Origin: Monocercomonoides exilis
Taxonomy: Eukaryota; Preaxostyla; Oxymonadida; Polymastigidae
NCBI GenBank assembly: GCA_001643675.2
Contig: LSRY02000066.1
Location: 186,001 to 250,000 of the forward strand
DNA: 64,000 nucleotides
Direction of reading: 5' to 3'
The position numbers and the translations under genes are program-made. This document shows positions 21,869 to 32,647 of this stretch, in pieces. The first letter of the stretch is position 1. The number at the start of each line of letters is the position of its first letter. The notes under the pieces are model-generated. The model did no database searches. It was not told the origin of the DNA and saw only the letters and a program-made list of their open reading frames with translations.

Positions 21869-23368
21869 TTATTCAAAATCTTGTTGTAATTTTTTTACGA
21901 TGGAACTTAAATGATCTCTGTGAGAAGAAATCGACCAGAAAAGAGCATCAGATAAAGGAGATTGCTGAGGAGTTGAGAATCCAAGTGCTGACAACGGATA
22001 GTCGCTTGACGACGTTGATAAAGCTGCTTCAAGAAGCGAAAGTTCAGCAGCATAAACAGCAGTTTTTGGCACACCACACAGCTCCAATGCTTCAGCTGCC
22101 CACATTTGATCAACTCCATATTTGTCCCAAAGTGAAAATGTATCGGTGGACTTAGGACTTTGCTTGCAATCTTCATCATCATGCAAATTGTGTTCAGGAC
22201 AAATTGAGGATTCTTTTTGACTTTCTGTAAACGTTTGCGCTGATGAAGATGATTCTGTTGATTCAACATTCTCAGTTGTTGTTGTACCATCGTGGTCAGC
22301 TAATCCACTTATCAGCTGAATTGACAGATGTTCCAATCTATTTACAAGATGCATTATTGGCACCAAAGTGGGATGGGGAACATTTATTAAAGACGAGTTT
22401 GACGAACATGTTGAAGCTGTTGAAGATGAAAGTGGGGCTGCTGGAATAGAAGGAGAAGCTTTTGCCGAAGAAGACGCAAGAAATGCATCAAATATTTCAG
22501 ATGGTTTTGTTGACTCCGATAAAGATGAAGGGAATTCGTTTCGATGATGTGAGGAAATTGAAGGATTTTGAGTATATTCAGCGGGCAACGCGGACATTGG
22601 AATGCTTGCAGAAAGCAAAACCCCCATTTGAATAATTTTTGAGGTTACGTTTGTAATAACTCTTTTCACAAACGAGAGTGAAATGAATGAATTGTTAAAC
22701 GAAGATGATTTGGTATCAAATCGTGAATTAATAAAAAAGGCTTCCGCTCTTTCAACTTCTTTTTGAATGAGACAATCCCATATTGCATTTACAAGATCTT
22801 TACTAGTTTGTTCGTTACTATAACTTGTTGAATTTGCCTGTGGATGAATAGTTGAAGGAATTGAAGGTGAAATAGGAAATGATGTATTAGATGACGTCAT
22901 GGTCATTGATAATGATGGTACAGAAGATGCCAAAGAAAAGACTGAACCTTTGTTGGAAATTATATCATTTTTCAGAATAAGAAGTGCTGAAGAATAAAGG
23001 TTGAATGGCACAGCAAAAGAAGAAAAAAGAGTTGATGTGTCGTAAAGAGAAGCATTCAGCGATTTTATTCCAGCTCTAATTTCCGCAAGAAATTTTTGCC
23101 TTTTAGATATTCTTTCTTCATCAAGATATCCTGACGAATCTAAGCTCTTGCTAATTTTTCGATCTTTAATTGATAGCATAAGTTCGTTTTGTAAATTTTG
23201 AACATGCTCCTTTTCCTCTTCTGTCAGTTCTTGCAAAACAGCAGCTTGAAGTTGAGCAACTTCAATTCTTGCACGTAATGCAAATATTTCCTTTCTTATC
23301 GCATCTGCTTGCTGACAGTTGCTTTGGATAAGTTTGCAAGCAGATTCCAGTGTTCCGATATCACTCAT
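21869..23368 (-). CDS. Nup155/Nup170 C-terminal-like nucleoporin, 499 residues
   Basis: A single uninterrupted frame from ATG to TAA. The N-terminal 90 residues are helical (EIFALRARIEVAQLQAAVLQ). They are followed by LYDTSTLFSSFAVPFNLYSS with ALLILKN, and LVNAIWDCLIQKEVERAE, which match the pattern YNEYAxPFxLxxCxLxII...LWxxIIxxE of the Nup155 C-terminal solenoid. Later, MWAAEALELCGVPKTAVY fits the GVP-containing helix near the Nup155 end. Two Ser/Thr-rich inserts separate these blocks. Known Nup155 proteins are about 1300-1400 residues with an N-terminal beta-propeller, which is absent here: only about 200 bp lie between the ATG and a tRNA gene. Either the protein is a stand-alone C-terminal half, the rest is encoded elsewhere, or the similarity is superficial. 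Confidence 0.55.
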   Translation of the reverse strand: MSDIGTLESACKLIQSNCQQADAIRKEIFALRARIEVAQLQAAVLQELTEEEKEHVQNLQNELMLSIKDRKISKSLDSSGYLDEERISKRQKFLAEIRAGIKSLNASLYDTSTLFSSFAVPFNLYSSALLILKNDIISNKGSVFSLASSVPSLSMTMTSSNTSFPISPSIPSTIHPQANSTSYSNEQTSKDLVNAIWDCLIQKEVERAEAFFINSRFDTKSSSFNNSFISLSFVKRVITNVTSKIIQMGVLLSASIPMSALPAEYTQNPSISSHHRNEFPSSLSESTKPSEIFDAFLASSSAKASPSIPAAPLSSSTASTCSSNSSLINVPHPTLVPIMHLVNRLEHLSIQLISGLADHDGTTTTENVESTESSSSAQTFTESQKESSICPEHNLHDDEDCKQSPKSTDTFSLWDKYGVDQMWAAEALELCGVPKTAVYAAELSLLEAALSTSSSDYPLSALGFSTPQQSPLSDALFWSISSHRDHLSSIVKKLQQDFE

Positions 23369-23570
23369 TTAAATAAATATATCAAAACTTCAAAAAAAAA
23401 AATCAATATTTAATAAAAATATTACAACGTTGATCCAGAAAATTTTCAGTTAAAGGAATTGACCATTTTTTTTCATCGCAAACAATTACTATCATATCTT
23501 TGGTAATGTTTTTGAATAATCTTGCCAAAAAAAATGTGTCATCCAAATAAGAATTAAGATTGAAAAAATT

Positions 23571-23642
23571 GGAGATGCCGGGCTTTGATCCCAGTGCCTC
23601 TCGCATGCTAAGCGAACGATCTACCAATTGATCTACATCCCC
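23571..23642 (-). tRNA. tRNA-Ala (anticodon AGC)
   Basis: The 72-nt minus-strand sequence folds as a cloverleaf: acceptor GGGGATG pairing CATCTCC, with discriminator A. The anticodon stem TCGC/GCGA encloses loop TTAGCAT, with AGC at 23609-23607, and the T stem is CTGGG/CCCGG. G3-T70 pairing (the third acceptor pair) is the alanine identity element. The D stem is GATC/GATC instead of the common GCTC/GAGC, a compensated change that also alters the A box. A run of T follows directly, as a Pol III terminator. No intron and no encoded CCA. Confidence 0.95.
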
Positions 23643-24014
23643 ATGGCGAAAAACAACTTTTTTGAGTTATTTATAAATATGTTTTATCAAAGTTTTTTCA
23701 AAAGAAATTTAATTGAAAGTTAAATTTCTTTATGAAGTTTTTTGGAAAATTGTTTGTCATGAACGATATTAATTTTCCATATAGGATATCAATTTTGTTT
23801 ATTGACTATTAATGAACCGAGAATAGTAATTCCATTAGCCTTTAGGGGATCATAACGATTCTTTTTACAGCAGTTTGATAAGAGTTATTTTTCAGAAAAG
23901 GATTTTATCCAAGATAATAGAAATTATAAATTCGTATAACATCTAAGAGTCAGTGAAAAAATTGTTACTCTTTAAGAAATGATGCACATTTTAAATCTAA
24001 ACTTCTTTTCATGG
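23643..24014. other. Spacer upstream of tRNA-Ala
   Basis: AT-rich, with no recognisable gene. It lies between the tRNA 5' end and the 3' end of the CBM48 gene. Confidence 0.5.
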
Positions 24015-25108
24015 TCACAAAATAGTGTGAAATGATGCCATTCCAAAATTAGAAAAAAAAGTTTTTCCTAAGGAAATACCTGAATAATCCTTTTCTTGAT
24101 TTTCATATTCTTCTTCAAGCCACGATCGAATTTTATCAGTTTTTCTTGGATAAAATGGAGAATCAAATTCATCTTCTTTAACAGTGTAGTTATATTTCAT
24201 TGCTATTCTTTTTGATAATTCTTCTGATGGAGTTGGAGAAAATTCCGTCTCTTTTCCACTTTCGCAAAGTTGAATGCTTTGAGGAATTTTATTTTCAAAT
24301 TGTTTGTTTGAAATTTCAAAATTTGGTGAAATATCAGCTTTGTTCTCAATCGAACCATTTCCCATGTCATCATGATGATTTCCTTCTTCTTCATCCTCTT
24401 TAAAGTTTTCAGGTTCAAACTGTTCATTGCTTTCACATTTTCGTCTAATCTCTTCCTCTTTATCAAGTTCATTTTTCTGATAAAAGCTTTGCTCTTGCTC
24501 TTTCCGTTCGTCCTTTGTTTCATCTTTGCTAATTTCTTCGTCTGAAATTCTTTTTTCGTTTTCCTGATTTGTTGAAGAATTTTTGAAAACTTCCTCTTCC
24601 ACTGCGTTAACTTCAGACTTTACGCTTTTGTCATCAATTGAAGTTACTTCAAAAACGGAATCAGAAATCTTTTCTTCTTCAAGTTTTGTTCCTAATGGCC
24701 CAAAAACAGATACACTTTATGGAAAATCTCCAATATTTGATTACATACCTTCAGAAAATACTGGAGGTGGAAGTGTTGCTTTGTTATTTTTGTTTCCAGA
24801 GCAATCATAACAAGTTTCATAATCATTTTCATTACAAAGCCATTCTCTTTGTCCATCTTGATAATCAACGATAAATTTAAATTCGAAGGAATTACACGAA
24901 ATAGGAATTGATGCACTCCATGTTTGATCCTCTAATTGCTGTAAAAAATGTAAATACATATTTCCAAAATGAGAAGCAAATATAACGATATGAAGTCTTA
25001 TACCTCATAAAGCTCGAAATGTTCTTTCCATTCAACGAAAGATCCTGTTACAAAGATAGATTTTATTGGACGAGAATTGCAATTGCTTCGAAAAGAAAAT
25101 CTAAACAT
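24015..25108 (-). CDS. Glycogen/starch-binding CBM48 (AMPK-beta-like) domain protein, 323 residues
   Basis: Exons are 25108-25004, 24938-24749 and 24691-24015; phase closes at both introns (65 and 57 bp; donors GTATAA, GTATGT). Residues 1-95 form a carbohydrate-binding module: IFVTGSFVEWKEHFEL, QTWSASIPIS, FEFKFIVDYQDGQREWLC and the closing CSGNKNNKA. This follows the pattern GsFxxWxxxxxL...Wsxxixl...YxFKFivDg...W...D..GNxNN of AMPK-beta/CBM48. The remaining about 230 residues are acidic (Glu/Lys/Asp) with no recognisable kinase-association domain, so a true AMPK beta subunit is not shown. A role in binding stored glycogen, or targeting a partner to it, is inferred. Confidence 0.78.
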
Positions 25109-25473
25109 ATCAATAACAAATTATTGTGTGATGATTTTGTTAAAAATAATAAGTTTATCAATATTAGTAAAAAAGGAAAAATTACTCAAACCAATTATCA
25201 AATCACATTAATGTATGATGGGAAAAGATCCAATTGAAATTTGATAAAAAATAGAAAATACATAAAAATTGTAAAAATTGTTTGTAAAACGAGAAATTGT
25301 ATGACAAAATGGATTGAACACAACGGAAAAGGATATAATTGTGAAATAAAGCGCTCAACACGCTTTTAAGAATAGCGAATATCGATGTAATTGCTTGGAA
25401 ATGATCCAAAAACAAGACAAAATTAATAAATGAAGATTACATCGCTGAAAAAGCATATATATTCAAATTTCCA
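25109..25473. other. Spacer between CBM48 and beta-helix genes
   Basis: AT-rich spacer between two tandem minus-strand genes. It should contain the CBM48 promoter. No motif is recognised. Confidence 0.5.
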
Positions 25474-28400
25474 TTAAGAAAAATATTCTGCAGATGATGG
25501 TGGAGTTGAAGAAGAAAAGGGATCATTAGAAGATGAAGATGACGAAGATGAAAAAGGAGATTCGTCAAGTCGAAGAGGCTTTTCCTGCGTGCCCAAAAGA
25601 TTTATTTTGTTGTTTTCATTCAAAATTTCCTTTTGGGCCATGCCATCAAACATACATTGCTGTTCTGCACAATCTTCGTCGTATTGTTCTGTTCTGTTGT
25701 AATTGATTCCGCTTGTGTCGCTCGTGCTGCTACGACTTTCTTCAGCCTGTTTCATTTCTTCTCTATCATCTCTATCATCTCTTTCTTCTCTATCATTTGC
25801 CCCTCTGCTTTGATTCCCATCTAAATCAACTCTTCCATCTTCCCCTTCTCCATCTCCCTCTTCTCCATCTCCCTCTTCCTTGTACATCCTTCTTCTGTAT
25901 GTTACTACAAAACATACCAGCAAAATCACAATCACAATCACCACAACACCCAGAAGAACAGCAGCTACAATCAAAGAGACCCAAAAAAGCGTGTTGTGGA
26001 ACAACTTGCCTCGATCAAACGAGAAGAAGAAATTTGCCACGCGGCTGTTGCTGAAGGAGCTCCCGTCATTTGCAACAGAAATGCGGATGAGTCCATTACA
26101 AGCTGAAAGAACAGAAATAAAAAGAATGAATGAATGAATGGTTGAAATAGAGGACATTAATGTGTTATTGCTAATTGAAATATTATGAATTCAAAAGCAA
26201 AATGCGGTCAAAAAAAAAAAAAAAATGAAGAAGAAGGAAAAAATATGACTCATTATTTTCTTTCGTACCTTTCAAAAAGTCTTGTTCAACTGTGCATCTG
26301 ACATGATTTTCTCCGTCGACAGCAGCAGGAACAATCACAAAATGTGAGTCGTTTGTTGCATGCGACAAGCGACATGTTGTGTTGATTGGGAAGAAGTCCT
26401 TTCCAAAAGCATGAATGAATGAGAGCTCGTCTTCTTTGTCCTTGGCGACTGCTTCTACTCTGTCCAGGTGTGCCACAACAGTCGTGGGGAATGTGTAGAC
26501 ATCTGCAGGCAGCAGAGAGAGAATGGAGCACTGCTCGCTGTGGAAGGCAATCCACGCTGGATTCTCGTCGCTCTCGGCAGACAGAGGCCCATCGCCAAAC
26601 GTGGTGTCGGTGGCAATGATTGTCCCGTGTAGCGAGCAGTTCACATTCAGCCGCATGGACGGGAACAAAGGAGAAGAGGAGGGAGAGGAGGGAGAGGAAG
26701 GAGAGGAAGGTGAGACAGAAAGGGGACACTTAAAGCGGTTGTTCAGAAAGAAGCACTTGTTCATTGTGAGTGAGCCGCCTTTCATCTGCACAGCGCCTGT
26801 GGATGAGTTAGTCACGTTTGTCTCGCTGAGAATGGTGTTTGAGAGGAAAGAGCCGACCGTGCCCCAACTGATGACACGCTCAGCTGAGGCAGTGCGAGAA
26901 AACTGAAATGGGGGAGAAGAATGAAAATGTGAATGAGAAAGAAGAGAAGAAGATGAATGGCCGAATGTCGAATTGAATGACTGTTGTGCTGATGCATATT
27001 TCTTTAAATGTGTGTGAAGTCGAGAAAGGTTAAAGTTTGCATCATTCTTAAAATTATCTCCTTTCTCATTTTTGTCCAACATAAATTCATTTGTTTTCTT
27101 TGAATAATCTTTTGTTGAAAGTACTTTTGATGGTAACAGAGAATCCATATCATAATAATCTCTGTTATAATCCTGATCAATCTCTTTTATCCTTTCAAAT
27201 TCTTGTTGTCTCATCTCTTCCTCTTCAAAAGGAGGTGCAGAAATCAAACACTCCTCTATCGAAATTGTGCATCTGTGTGTGAACACTGCATTTGCCTCGT
27301 TTGCTGTCACAATCAAAGAACTGTTCCTGACACCTATTCCAATCCACTCGCCAAACAGAATGTCACCCAAACAAGAAGCACAGCCAGTGAAAGTGCATCC
27401 ACTAACATCCAACCGCGCATCAATCAGCACTTCATCCTTCGTTGCACTGATGGCTTCCACATACAACGCTCCTCCATGAGCTGTTTGCTGGCTGAGTGTT
27501 AATGCTTTCCCGTCAATATTCTCTCTTCCTTCGATTTCTGCTTCTTCTTCCAGAAATCCAGGTACATCATCATTTCTGACTGCATTCATTTCTATTTCCT
27601 TTACTACATCCTCTCGAATCCATTTGGATCTTGCAATCATTTTTCTCTCTGTTTGGATGAACGAGTCACCTTCCCTTTCCTTCTGAAAAGCATCTGCAGC
27701 CAATTTAGCAACAGACACGTTTTGTGCTTCTTCCAACCCGACTGCTGCACAATGCTCGAATTGGCAGTTTTCAATCAGCACTTTCGCAGTCTGAGTGTTC
27801 TTCACCCGAATCGTTGCAGCTCCTCCTTGTGTTGCCGAGCAGTCAGTGAAAGTGCAGCCAGCTATTGTCACAAGCACCCAAGAGACAGAAAGAGAGAGAA
27901 CAGCCCCAGGCTGTGTGTGGTGAGAAGAGGCATGACACGACAGAAACTTGCAATTGCGAATGAAAAACGGGGAAGACGAAGTCGAATCATCAACAGCGAC
28001 AATCTTCTCTCCGCAGCAGCTGATGTTTTCGAAGAGGCAGTTTTCCATTTCAGATTGGATTTTGATGCGTGTGGTGAGGTTGATGTTTGAGAAAGAGGAG
28101 AAAACGACAGCTGAGCCTGAGAGATTTGTGAAGTTGGTGAAGATTACATTTGACAGATGGCAGCAGCAGGAAGGAGATGAAATGCGAATCACACTTGAAA
28201 CACTGTTTGTGGAAGAATGTGTCTGTGTTGAGTGTTCTTTTGGTGCAGAGGAAGATAAAGAAAGATGTTGTGCTGACATCTGCTTCATCTCATGATCTTG
28301 TCCGTCTGAAGATGATGAGGATAAAGAAGATGTGTTAAAAGAAGAAGTCGACGAGAACGAAGAAGAAGAAGAAGAAGAAGAATAAGAAGGATAACCACTT

Positions 28401-30320
28401 CCGATGATTCTCACTTTATGCAGAAGAAGTTTGCCTGTTTCACTCACCTGGGCAAATGAACCAGAAGAGAAGTCAGACGAGACAAAAAAGGAAAATCCTC
28501 TCATGTCAATCACACCAGCAGACACAGTCAGCCAGAAGGCATCTGCATTTGTGGAAGAAAGACGATTGTCTGTCAGATCACTTTGTTTTTCATTCATTTC
28601 ATTCGATTTGACTTCAGTGCTGAGGATGAGGCCAGATGGAAGTATGACAGTGTCCTTGTCTGTGTTGCTGACCACACTCGCCATCACATCTTCTGACGAG
28701 AATGAGAGTGGACTTTCTCGAAATGTCCCTGTTCCAAGCAGAATGTTGCCTATCGGAGGAGTAAATTGCAGTACTTCTTGTATTCCTTCTGTTAGCGTGA
28801 GGCAAGGAGAAGCAAAACTTCCGCAGGAATTAGGACGATGGTGAATGATATTGTGAATGGAAAAAGAATGTGAAGGTTGAATGGAAGAAGTAGAAGAAGA
28901 AGAAGAAACATAAATAAAATCTTTGTTTGTGATGAATGAAAAACAAATTGGAATACATGAAGCTATGTTATATTATGATTGTATCATTTCATATTGAAAG
29001 AAATTGGTATGAAGAAGAAATAACAGAGAAGAGAAATGATAAACAACAGAAAACATAAGAATTGTCATAAAACAGAATAAAAATACACATTTAAGAGCAA
29101 TACTTACAAATGCAATCAAATGAGGCACACAATCAATAGTCAAAGTAGAATTGAAGAGAACAACCGAGTTCTCGTTGTGAGATGTTATGCAGTCCAGAAA
29201 GACAGGCTTGTCGATGAAACTCGAATTAGCTCTTATGATGCACAGATCATGCCCTTGGCCATTAGAAGCTATTTGAAACATCCAATTGAGTCAAATAACA
29301 AAACGCCGTTTTCAAAAAAATTATGGCAATTAAAACAATCAATTATTAAATCATATTCAGACCTGTGCACTCAACGAAAAGTACAAAGTCAAACAACAGC
29401 TGCTCAAGTGAATACACAGAGTTAATTGCTACAGCTCCGCCGCTGTTTGCCGAGCAGCTCTTGAAAATCACATTTTGAAATGTCACGTTTCCTGCTCCTT
29501 CTGCTGAAATATATGCAACTCCTCCGCTTTCGGATGAGCTGCAATCAGAAAAGCAGCAGTCTCCAATGAACAAAGTGGATCCATTATTAATGCAGCCTTC
29601 AATAAAAGATCCATTTCCTGATGTTTTTGAAATCGGACACGTTGCATTAACTTGAGAAGCTATGACGGATAAAGCGTCCGCAGAAAATACGATCACCCCA
29701 CTCGAATAGATTGATGCTTCCGTAAAAGTTAACTGATTTAAAATTTCCAAAGATAGAACAGAAAGAGAGCCTCCAATTACATGAAATGCTATTCCACTTA
29801 TGTACTGAATTGCATTAGATGCACTCAATTGATCTTCGTTTGATTCATAAAATCCAGAGGAAATGCTAACAAGAATATCTGAATCACTTAAAAACTGCAA
29901 ATTAGTATTTCGAGATGTGATATTCGAATTCTTTACATCAAAACTAACAGAAGAAATTTGATTGTTGATACACATTTCATTGTGCTTTTGTTGAATTAAA
30001 ACAGAATAAGCATCTAATTATTAAAAGTTACAAAACATAGAAATAATAACATTAATATTCAAAAATTTTTTAATAATTTATAAATTGCATTGCCCCACAC
30101 TATTGAAACGGAGCGTTTCATTTTTATGACGTAATTCCTCAAGTATTAAAGTAATAGATGTATTTTGGAAAATCGATGTTTTTAAAAATGAATTGACATC
30201 TTCTCCGTAATAATTCCTTTGCTCAGAAAGAGAAAATATCCCCTTTTGCAGAATAAATACATTTTCTGTAATTTTAGTCGCATTTGAATAAAAAACAAGC
30301 AAGAAAAAGAAAACAAGCAT
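25474..30320 (-). CDS. Type I membrane beta-helix protein (POMP/pectin-lyase-fold-like), 1440 residues
   Basis: Exons are 30320-30110, 30013-29363, 29268-29131, 28962-26269 and 26102-25474; lengths sum to 1441 codons and every junction keeps phase. The N-terminus is a signal peptide (MLVFFFLLVFYSNA). The body has repeated right-handed beta-helix rungs with SGGAVAIN, QGGAATIRV and HGGALYVEA, FxxCsA and NxTF motifs, like chlamydial Pmp and protist POMP-like surface proteins. A recurring N-terminal cap (NSCGSFASPCLTLTEGI) starts the second block. Near the end, FWVSLIVAAVLLGVVVIVIV spans the membrane, followed by RRR and a 130-residue acidic, Ser-rich cytoplasmic tail. An adhesive or receptor surface role is inferred. 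Donors are GTTTCA, GTCTGA, GTGTGC and GTACGA; the third (GTGTGC) was chosen over a better-looking GTAAGT because only it preserves phase. Confidence 0.8.
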
Positions 30321-30460
30321 TCATTTTAAATTTATTATGGAAATATTCTTGGAAAAACATCAATAACTGTTTCATTTTGTGAAAATTGTTTTTCACATGT
30401 TTTATTCGGATTTTGATAAAACACAACATTCACCAACCATATTTAATTTCCTAAATACTA
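30321..30460. promoter_or_regulatory. 140-bp divergent promoter region
   Basis: This interval separates the start codons of the beta-helix gene (minus) and the OTU gene (plus), so both must be promoted from it. It is AT-rich; no TATA box or initiator is identifiable with confidence. Confidence 0.4.
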
Positions 30461-32465
30461 ATGGTTAATTGTAATGTTTATGGAGGAAGTGGTAGGGAAA
30501 GAAATAGTCGATTTGATGAACGAAGGGAAGAGGAAAGAGAGGAAATGGCAGAGATAAGAAGAAGAGACGAATTATTTTTCCAGAAGATTGATTCTTTAAA
30601 GTTAGAGCTTTCTCATGTAAGGGGAGATGGAGTTTGCATTATTTATTTAATTTTCAATTTCTCTTATTAAAAGTGTATTTATGTAATAAATTAGAATTGC
30701 TTTTACAGGGCAATTAGCGCTTCAATTTTTTCAACTCCAGAAAAGCATCATATTGTTCGAAACATATGTTCTCACTTCCTTTTACTAAAGAGCAATTATT
30801 ATGCTCCTTTTTTAGCTACGCCTGAGTACATTCATTATATTCAACAAACAAGTCAAAATGGAGAATTCGGTTCGAACATTGAAATTCATGCTTTATCTTG
30901 GCTTCTCGACAGGCCAATAACAGTATATTCTGATCAGCCTCATGTCCCTGTTGTTACAATTGTTGGTGAATCTCCATCACCGGACACACCACCGATTATT
31001 TTGGCACATCGGTGGAATTCTCATTTTGACTTATTATTTGAAAAAAGAAAACCTCATCCAATCGGAATTGGGGTTTGTCCAACATGTTTTTATTTTCATG
31101 CCTTTAATATTTTTCTTATTTTAATTATTATTTTAACAGAAGAATTCCCTTGTAAGATATACACCTACTGGAGATTCAATACTAATTGTTCCGTCTCTTC
31201 TTCGTGCAACTGTATCCGAGCCATCACGTGTTGGAGGAGGGTTGACTTCCTCTTCTGCAACTCCATCTTCCTCTTCTGTTCCTTCTTCAGCAGAAAATCA
31301 TCCACCAGTCATTTCAAGGCCACCTGGGCACACTCCGCTTTGCGGATGTCTTCAGTGCATTCCTTTCACCACTCCTCTTCCTGTTGCTGAGCATTCACGT
31401 CAAACTGGCTCGTCTACTTCTTCGACTGATCCACGGGCATCTGCTCCAGCAAGAGGCGAAGATGCTGTTGCAGTTGCTGAAGAAGACATCCGGAGAATGG
31501 TCCTTGCATCGTTTGCTGAACGTCTTCGAATGGAAACAGAAGGAATTCCCTCTCAACAGGCAAGCTCTTCTTCTTCCTCCTCTTCTTCTCATTCAAATCA
31601 TGCAAATGAAGACGATCCCGAGCTTGTTGCAGCCATTGAGGCGTCGCTGAAGCAGCCAGCTGCGACGAATGGAGGGTTGGTGTTTCCAGCAGCGATGGCA
31701 GCAGCGAACGACGACGAGGCAGCAGAAATAGCAATGGCGAGCGAGATCAGCATGAAGGAGGCTGGGCTCAGCGGGAAGGATGGCATTGTGGGAGACGACT
31801 TTGCCTGGGGCGGCGGGGGGGATATCGATCCAGAGCTGCAGACAGCGCTGCAGATGAGTCTGATGGAAAGGCTGAATGAAGAAGAGAAAGGAGGAAGGCA
31901 GACAGCTGGACACACTTCATCGTTATTGGCTGATGCAACAGGGAAAAATATGCCTTCAATTTTGGCTTCTCAAAGCGGAGGACAAGCACTGCCTCGCTCA
32001 GCCACATCGACACCTCAGGCATCAGCATCAGGTCATTCAGCTTCTTTTCCTCGCTCTTCTTCAGGCTCTTTTCAGGGGAGCTTGCATCCGATGGCTGGAA
32101 TGGATGGACAAGGGCCAATAATAATAAATTCATCTGCTTCTTCTTCTCTCTCTGGAGTCACTTCACCTGAGACACATTTCGATCCTGAGGCTGCAATGAG
32201 CGAGGAGGCGCTTCTTCGACATCTCAAAGCACAATATGAACAAGAACAGAAAGCAAAAGAAGACGAAGAGATTAAAAAAGTGCTGGCATTAGAAGAGCAG
32301 GAAAGGAAAAAGAAAGAAGACGAAGACATACTTCGAGTGTTGGAATTAGAAGAAAAAGAGAGAAGGAAAAAGGAAGAAGAAGAGTTGGCAGCTGCTCAAG
32401 CAATGTCAATTGCCCAGTTTTTCGCAAATACACTTGGAAATTTAAAACAAAATGATAAACACTAA
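30461..32465 (+). CDS. OTU-domain deubiquitinase with ubiquitin-interacting motifs (OTUD5-like), 624 residues
   Basis: Exons are 30461-30631, 30695-31072 and 31140-32465. Intron 1 splits the catalytic motif: exon 1 ends with RGDG and exon 2 opens NCFYRAIS, together giving the OTU signature D-G-N-C-(L/F)-(F/Y)-R-A. Exon 2 continues with HHIVRNICSHFL, YIHYIQQ, EIHALSWLLDRPITVY and HRWNSHFDLLF, placing the catalytic His. After a Ser-rich linker come UIM-type helices: DPELVAAIEASLKQ, EAAEIAMASEISMKE and DPELQTALQMSLMER, then a long charged coiled coil. OTU with C-terminal UIM resembles OTUD5 and OTUD1. It cleaves ubiquitin chains from proteins; substrate is unknown. Both introns use GTTTG donors. 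Confidence 0.85.
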
Positions 32466-32647
32466 TTTAAACAAACAAATTTTAAAAATATTATAATTGT
32501 TTATCTTTTATTTACAATAACTTTTTAATTTCATATTAAATTATTTTTCATTTCATTTGATTAAAGCTACCATTCACTTTTTTTATTGAAAAATTTTTTT
32601 ATTTCAAGATAGATCAATTTATTTTCCTTCTTTTTTTTTCTTTTTTC

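Noticed and set aside
29281-29362. Frameshift in the beta-helix gene between 29.4 and 29.2 kb
   Set aside because: The break is explained by a 94-bp GT-AG intron (29269-29362) that restores phase.
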